Origin: Anaspis maculata
Lineage: Eukaryota; Arthropoda; Insecta; Coleoptera; Scraptiidae
DNA length: 64,000 nucleotides
NCBI GenBank assembly: GCA_949128115.1
Contig: OX421964.1
Coordinates: forward strand, 16,888,892 to 16,952,891
Reading direction: 5' to 3'
The position numbers and the translations under genes were made by a program. The notes under the pieces are model-generated. The model was not told the origin of the DNA and did not search any database. It was given only the letters and a program-made list of their open reading frames with translations. This document shows, one piece after another, positions 58,093 through 64,000 of this stretch; positions within the stretch are counted from its first letter, which is position 1, and each line of letters begins with the position of its first letter.

Positions 58093-58662
58093 AATTGGGT
58101 TTCTCAGTTTAGAGTTTTGCTTCAAAACAATAACCTGCAGAAAATGTGGGAGATGCAGAGCTTCTCATACGCTGAAGGCATTTTGGACTCTCACCTTGAG
58201 GTAGTGAAGAGAAATATGTGCACTGTCGACGAGGTAACTGCTCAAGAGACTCGCTACAACGACATATACAGAGATTTGATTACAAACAACGAAACTGAGC
58301 ACTATTTAAATTGCAACACACATTTAAACAAAATTAGAACCATCTGCCAAATCAGACTTCACAGTAAGAAATTTCTAAGACTATACATTAACCAAGCAAA
58401 ATACATAATCAATTTGACCGAAAAATGCACACTTTGTAATCTAAATGAAACGGAAGATGTCTTCCATATCCTTTGTAAATGCCCGGCTCTTATATTATTC
58501 AGAAGTTACTGGTTATCGCCTTATTCATTGCACGATTCACAGCCACACAACTTCCACCTTCTTCTGCTCAAAAATATGACAGTTGACAAAATGAACCATA
58601 TTTACTTTTATTTAGCAAGAGCCTTAGAATTTAGAGAGGAAGTTTTGGCAGAATTTACTTGA
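58093..58662 (+). pseudogene. LINE family 2 RT, C-terminal part with Cys-rich motif
   Basis: Reading resumes in the LINE frame (VSQFRVLLQNNNLQKMW) and runs to a stop at 58660-58662. It holds KCTLCNLNETEDVFHILCKC, a C-x2-C...H-x3-C zinc-binding pattern near the end of many LINE proteins, followed by PALILFRSYWL. About 188 codons without a stop. The 3' untranslated part (58663-58851) is T-rich and leads to the GAT tail. Confidence 0.85.
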
Positions 58663-58851
58663 GTTTTCTTTTTTTCTTTTTTCTTTGTCTTTGGGGCTGA
58701 AATCAATGCCATCATAATCAATTCATACTTTGTTTTTTTTTTCTCGTCTGTTACTACATTATTTTTACCCTTACTTAATTTCACTTCTTTTTACTACTGT
58801 AAGCAATCATTGTGTACCATATATTGGTGAAGACAATAAATGATGATGATG

Positions 58852-58863
58852 ATTTTGTAAATC
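58852..58863 (+). repeat. Target-site duplication of LINE family 2, right copy
   Basis: ATTTTGTAAATC directly after the GAT repeat, identical to 56422-56433. Confidence 0.88.
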
Positions 58864-59845
58864 ATCAATTTTTTGGATTTCAACCGCGATTTTTTCGCCC
58901 CTATGAGCTGGCGCCCCGAGCGTTCGCCCGTCTCGCCCTACCCTAAGGCCGCTACTGTCAACAGAGCACGCTGTGTTCTCCACGCGAGTAGATTTTATTG
59001 GAATCGAACAAGACTAGCAGCTCGAATGAGCTGGGGGAGGGCGGCGCGACTTGACCGAAATGCAAATTCGCACCTCATTATGCACCATTTGCTCGACGAG
59101 AGCGGGCTGATTTTCTAAGCCGCATTATCGCTTGCACCCTTGGCAAGGCTAATTGTACCGATCAAGAGAGGATCGAAGTGATTACTGATTAGCTTTGTAG
59201 AAAATATTGGTACGAGGTGGAGAGCTTTCGGCTCTCGTGCGATTCCAGTTCGTTCAAAATAAGGCCGGTGGTGTACTATGGAAATGTTTGAAGTAATGGT
59301 TCTAGAATGGCGGAGGCGCTTCCAGAAGATCGTTCCGGACCGATCGTCGAAGTCTCCAGGGCATCGAAGCTCCTAGTTCTCAATAAGCAACGGTGGTGGC
59401 GCGACGTGCTTAGGAGAAGTTATGTCCAGTTTTAAGTTTTGCTGGCGATCACTGCGACCAGGGGAACCGCGAAAAGAACATTATCGACTATTGTGAAACA
59501 GTTGACCCTTAAAGTACGGCTGGACCCCGAAGATCATTTTTCTGAAGTATCTTTCAAAATATTTTTTTTATATATTCTGTTTTCTCGCTAGTTTAATCAT
59601 TTCCGTCAGCGATTGTTTCAACGTGTAGGGCATTGCTGAAACGTTGCTTGGAATCCTAGATTTTTCCTTTGTAGTAATTCAATTTTTTGTGGATATTAAG
59701 CCTTGAAAATACGAATAAAAATATAACCTGTCACTTTCAAGTTGAATGTGGTGAGATGCTATTGAAATAATAAATTACCTACCACGATTATTAAATCATT
59801 ATATCTGAAAAAACTGAATGCCTGGAAGAAAAAGTATTTTGGGCC
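58864..59845. other. No gene recognised; GC-richer start
   Basis: 58864-59130 is GC-rich, continuing the block split by the LINE, with an open reading at 58873-59118 that lacks motifs. 59130-59420 contains diverged sequence and the rest is AT-rich. Nothing can be named. Confidence 0.3.
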
Positions 59846-60122
59846 GCATGATCACAAGAAAGTGGTCATGCTGGTTAGGTCATTCTTCTCGCTACAAAAT
59901 GACATGCTTATAGTCACGTAGACGTTGACATTGTTTATCATGTGCAGGGTGACAACAAAACGAGTGTCAAAATGGTCAATTTTCAACAGTGCACAACTTT
60001 TCTAAAAAAAATCGTAGATTTTTTCCAATGAATTTTTGGAAAGCTCATTACAATATTTTTTTGCATCATCTCCGCCCCATCTGAGTTTTCAACTTGTTTT
60101 TGAACTTTTTCTTTCTTACTCC

Positions 60123-60876
60123 CTATATTTGGCTCAGTGTGCTTTGTTGGCAAGCTCTTTGATGTGTGCATTTTCTCCATTGTTCTTGTGAAACACATAG
60201 CCCAGATATTTGAATTCTCCGACTGTTTCGATTTCCTTTCCGTTTATCGTCCATCCTAATTTTTTTGGTTTTGCCTTTTCCTTCAATCATCTTCGATTTT
60301 TCAGCGTTGACTGTCAAATTCTTTGTCTTCAAAAACTTCTCGAACCTTCCCATCATTCCCTTCATTTCTGCTTCGCTTTGTGCTAGCAACACCATGTCGT
60401 CCGCACAGGCCAGTGAGCAAAACTTTTCTTCCCCGACTACCACTCCTCCCGTCTGTCCACTCCTCACTCTTCCTTCCAAATCAGCCGTATGGGTGGAAAA
60501 AAGCAGTGGACTAAGGGGACAGCCCTGCCTTGAACCCTTGTCCGTCCAGAATTCTTCCGATGTGTTTTTCCCAACTCTCACTACATTACTTGTTTCTTGG
60601 TATAAATTTGCTATTTGTGATATCAATTTTTCATCTATCTTGTGTTGTTCCAAGCATCTCCACAATTCTGTTCTGTCTACATTGTCGAACGCCGTTCTCA
60701 GATCCCACAAAAAATGCAAATAGTTTTCCATTGTCTTCTCGTATATATCTTTCTATCACGTGATTCAGTATATATATGTTTTCTGTAGTACTCCTTCCCT
60801 TCCTGGAGCCAGCCTGGGTATCTGGTGTCACCTCTTTTGCTTCTGTCTGCTTTCTTAATCGCTCTTCCAAAACCAT
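60123..60876 (-). pseudogene. LINE family 1 reverse transcriptase, copy 2
   Basis: The minus strand reads DTQAGSRKGRSTTENIYILN and HVIERYIRED, then in a second frame LRTAFDNVDRTELWRCLEQ, RQGCPLSPLLF and the active-site box CADDMVLLAQSEAEMKG. The box has Cys where Tyr is normal (YADD in copy 1), so it has lost its usual first residue. A deletion removes the residues between KSKM and GKGKTKK compared with copy 1, shifting the frame. The copy is dead. Confidence 0.85.
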
Positions 60877-61668
60877 TGCATATATCTTATGAGCCGTGTT
60901 GAGTGGTGTGATTCCTCTATAGTTTTTGACATCACGTGTGACGCCCTTTTTGTGTATTGGAACAATAATTGCTTTTCTCCATTCTTCCGGTATATCTTCC
61001 CCATTCTATATTTCATGGAAGACTTCTGTAAGTTTTTGCATCACATTTTCTGTTGCATATAACCATGCTTCGTTGGTTATCTCGTCCGTCCCTGCCGATT
61101 CCTTCTTCTTGAGTCTTCGGATTGATCTTCTACTTCCTCTACCGTGATATCTGAATCTGGATCAGCATTTCCTTGATGGAGTGTATTGATATCACTACTT
61201 CTTTCGTTTCTTCCTCCTAGCAACCCTTCAAAGTGTCCCTTCCATTCCTTCATATCGACATCTTCCGGTGTTCTCCTTTTGGTGTTTCTTCCTTTGTTAA
61301 TGTATTTCCAGGCTTCTTGTTCTGTCTTTATTTAGTTTAATTCCAACTCTGTCTGTTTTCGTTCTTCATCCTTCTTTCTCCCACAGGTCTTTTTAAAAAG
61401 CTTTTTTTCTTCGATGTACTCATTTCTTGTGATTTTCCCTCTTCTTCACCGTCTGATACTCCTCTGCACCTCCTGTTTCATCTTTCTGCATTCGCCGCCC
61501 CACCACCGGTCTTTTCTAGGTTTTTCATTACCTTCTTTGATTACCCTTTCCTCGTATGTTTGAGCTCTTTTGATGGCAGCCTTCAATTCTTCCCATTCCT
61601 CCGCAGCTCCTCTCTGTATGAACATCGTCCTTTCTCTTCCTTATATTTTCTTATCCCCTCCTCTGTTC

Positions 61669-62115
61669 CTACACTACTTTTCGTTTGTGTGGAACTTTAT
61701 ATCTTTTTCCTGCTCTTTCCGCTGTTTGACTCTCAATTTCTATCACAATCGGTTGATGATCTGATTCTATCCTGTCTTCTACTGCGAACCTTTTCATTTT
61801 TTCTGTTGCCTGCGAGTTCGCTATTAAGTAATTTATAACTGGTGCCCTTCTATTGCTAACATACGTGAATTCTCCCTCTTTGTCTTCCTCATAGCATCCA
61901 TTCAAAATATTCCATCCTCTTTCTTCCGTCAGCTCCAACACTTTTCGTCCTTCTCCATCGATTGTTTTGTCCTTCGATCTCTTTCTCGCTTCCTCGTTTC
62001 CCTTCCCTTCACGCCAGCCTCCAACTTCTCCTATTCTTGCGTTGAAGTTTCCCCCTAAGTTCATCAACGTTTTCTCTTCTGTCTGCTCTATTTCTCCCTC
62101 AAGTGTCTCGTACAA
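61669..62115 (-). pseudogene. LINE family 1 EEP endonuclease, copy 2
   Basis: The minus-strand reading holds GGNFNARIGEVGGWREG, where copy 1 and the family have GGDFN, so the DFN Asp is replaced by Asn. ESDHQPIVIEIESQTAERAG near its end keeps the SDH histidine motif. The N-terminal part of the domain is spread over other frames to about 62450. Loss of the Asp and the frameshifts make it inactive. Confidence 0.82.
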
Positions 62116-62852
62116 CTCTTACATGTTTCCATTCACATATACTGTAAGTATTCTCCATGTTTCCCTACCTTATACTATTCTTCTCTCGAGCAGATGACTC
62201 GTCTTGGTCGGATGGTTCATGTTTATCGCTTCGCTCCCTTCTTCCACCCCCCTTCTGACACTGCTCAAAATTCCCCCTTTTGGTCTCCCGTTCTTGTTTT
62301 CTCTTGTTGCAAATACATGTTTCCATTCGAATTTGTTTGGTTGGCCTTCAATTAATTTAGTGTTATAGTATCCTTCTCAAGCCAAGTTTCGACTAGATTT
62401 ACTACATCAAACTGCCTGATCCTGATGTAGCTCCAAAAATCTTCGTCCTTGTTATTCACTTGTTGTTCCATAATAAAGAACTTTAACGTTTCGACCTGCC
62501 TCCCTGCGTTCTTCACCAATGTTTCTTTCCTCTTGTCCTGTGTTTATCCCTGGGTCCGTATTCTTCGCCTTTTTCATTGCCATTTTTTTTTCTTTTCTTG
62601 GCTGTTTCTTTCTGTAGCTCCTGCTATTGATAGTTTTTTAAAATTATGTTTTTCTGTAGCTCGTACCTGGTCTGCTTTAGCATATTGTCTCTTTTCTTTT
62701 CAATTGTTTCATCCGGTGACCTTTCGTATATCTTTCTTTCACCTGATCCCGAGGTATCTGTTATCACCGACGTTGTCGGTTCCTCCCTGGTCCTCTCCTT
62801 CTTCCCACAGTCCGACTTCTCTAAAGTTGTTCATATGTGATCAGTTTTTCAT

Positions 62853-63423
62853 CTATGTATAAACAGTTTGTTTTAAGATATATGTATATGCACTTTTACC
62901 AGATTTTTTCGCTTCCATCATGTATTTCACCAGTGTTCTCCTCTGCTCCTGTACTTCTCTGGTGAAATCTTCACTTATGTGAATGTTCGTTCGCTTTAGT
63001 TGGTTTGCAGACTTTAAAATCTGTTTTTTCTGGTTCCAACTCTTCATCTCTATGAGAACTGTGATTTTCGATGTATTTTCCCAATCTCTCCACTTCTTGC
63101 GTATCATCTTCCACCGATAGTTTCACACCGATTATATTGAAAATCCTCTGAACCTTTTATTCCAGTGCTTCGTCGCCTTCCTGATCCTTCTCTTCAATTC
63201 CATATGTTACAAGTTTTTTCTTTCGTATTTTTCTCTCTAGTAGCTCTATTCTTTCGTCTTGGGCCTTCACTCTTACCTTTAGTTTTGCGTTTTCCTCTCT
63301 TACACTTTCGCTCTCCTTCTTGATCATTCGCACTTCTTCCTGTATCCCGTCAATCTCCAGTTCCACCCTGGCTCCCCTCGCTTCAATTCTATCATGAAAC
63401 GTGAATTTGTTAGAAGTTGACAC
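62853..63423 (-). pseudogene. LINE family 1 ORF1-like coiled-coil region, copy 2
   Basis: Minus-strand readings 63157-63423 (ARGARVELEIDGIQEEVRMI, then ERIELLERKIRKKK and YGIEEKDQEGDEALE) and 62853-63107 (ISEDFTREVQEQRRTLVKYM, then EAKKSGKSAY) match copy 1 at 1460-1720 and 1890-1990. They are separated by a frameshift near 63150. The reading is highly charged with heptad spacing. Confidence 0.75.
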
Positions 63424-63686
63424 AACTCCCTTGAAAACTCAGATGGGGAGATGAATCAAAAACCGTTTCGAGTTCAATTTTGTATGATGAATTCTTCAAT
63501 GATTAATTGGGAAAAAATCTACAACTTTTCAAGAAAGAGTGCACTGTTGAAAATTGACCATTTTGATATTCGTTCCGTTCTCACCCTGTACATGGTGAAC
63601 AATGTCAACGACCACGTGACTCAGCATGTCATTTTGTAGCCAGAAGAATGGACCTATTCGGCCTGACCACATTCTTTGAGATCGGT

Positions 63687-64000
63687 TCGTTTTTCAAGAT
63701 TTCCGATCTTGAGCTAGCGAGAAATTTTTGGGTGGACCAGTTCAATTGTCCACCTGTTAAGTTACAAACACTCGGGTTATACAGGATGTTCCGTGGCGGA
63801 CAAAAAAATTCGAGTAGGTCTCGACAAAATAAAGAGGGAATTCCCATACGATTTGCGCAATTCAACCTTATGACTGGAGACGAGGATACGTTTGAGTATA
63901 CAGTATACAGTTGAAACTTTCCTTTTATCCAATACCATCAAAACAGTGAGGTCTGCAGCTCAAAAAGTTTGCCTAGATCAAACAAATGCTCCGAAAAAAT
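63687..64000. other. No gene recognised; possible further foldback joint
   Basis: Contains TATACAGGATGTTCC at about 63779, a variant of the TACAGGGTG joint, suggesting that another module starts here and runs out of the window. An open reading at 63648-63914 has no motif. Confidence 0.3.

Larger units (their letters stand above)
56434..58851 (+). mobile_element. 5'-truncated LINE, family 2, with GAT-repeat tail
   Basis: A non-LTR element flanked by a perfect 12-base duplication and ending in AATAAATGATGATGATG. It starts inside the RT, so ORF1 and endonuclease are missing, as is usual for incomplete reverse transcription. The remaining reading is open from 56457 to 57348 and from 58097 to 58662, interrupted only by a 744-bp foldback element. 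Insertion therefore looks recent relative to the other relics here. Confidence 0.88.
60096..63436 (-). mobile_element. LINE family 1, copy 2, inside the foldback element
   Basis: Minus-strand sister of 1384-4654, in the order coiled coil, EEP, RT from right to left. It is heavily broken by frameshifts and stops. It runs past the point where copy 1 breaks (NNGE) by a few residues (NAHIKELANKAH in one frame) and then ends near the left arm. No clear target duplication or tail separates it from the arms, so whether it was inserted or captured is open. Confidence 0.8.
59846..63686. mobile_element. 3.8-kb foldback element enclosing a LINE copy
   Basis: The left arm (59846-60095) and right arm (63437-63686) are inverted copies: AGGTCATTCTTCTCGCTACA against TGTAGCCAGAAGAATGGACC, GTTGACATTGTTTATCATGT against its complement, CAGGGTGACAACAAAACGA against TCGTTCCGTTCTCACCCTG, and CCCCATCTGAGTTTTCAA against its complement. 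The arms carry the TACAGGGTGACAAC module also found at 45541 in the nested palindrome. All the interior is a minus-strand LINE family 1 copy. Confidence 0.8.

Overview
The window looks like a stretch of an arthropod, most likely insect, nuclear genome. It is AT-rich, its one clear host gene is split by very short GT-AG introns, and most of the rest is transposable-element debris. Short motifs such as repeated TAGGTAGG/GGTACC fit Hemiptera or Lepidoptera, but the species cannot be fixed from the sequence. No bacterial-style operon, CRISPR array or complete intact transposon ORF is visible.

Layout. 1-5240 is a decayed Ty3/gypsy pol whose integrase core is split by a LINE (1384-4654) with a 16-bp target duplication. 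5586-8070 holds the last five exons of a dipeptidyl peptidase IV (S9B) family gene with the whole catalytic triad and an unusual C-terminal tail; its first exons are not in view. 8329-14000 holds a small inverted repeat, a probable solo LTR with a tRNA-Lys primer site, a gypsy RNase H scrap, and a TIR element carrying a tRNA-like sequence and a 43-bp minisatellite.

15584-51515 is dominated by long palindromes (foldback elements) of 0.46 to 3.3 kb: 15584-16404, 16394-18630, 19463-20458, 26240-27903, 32653-33113, 37254-40505, 42241-44290, 45249-47958 and 49722-51515. Many of their ends and internal joints carry the same short motif, TACAGGGTG/CACCCTGTA, and several share internal modules, so they appear to be a combinatorial family of non-autonomous elements. 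Between them lie a 260-bp satellite array (25150-26110), minisatellites of 21 and 30 bp, a GC-rich island with a likely coding exon near 31100-31284, and MITE-like hairpins.

52000-52475 is a possible small gene with a TATA box. 56434-58851 is a second LINE family, flanked by a perfect 12-bp duplication and itself split by a 744-bp foldback element with a 4-bp duplication. 59846-63686 is a foldback element enclosing a broken copy of the first LINE family.

Functionally the window is one host protease gene plus a few uncertain host exons, set in layered insertions that record which elements moved last.
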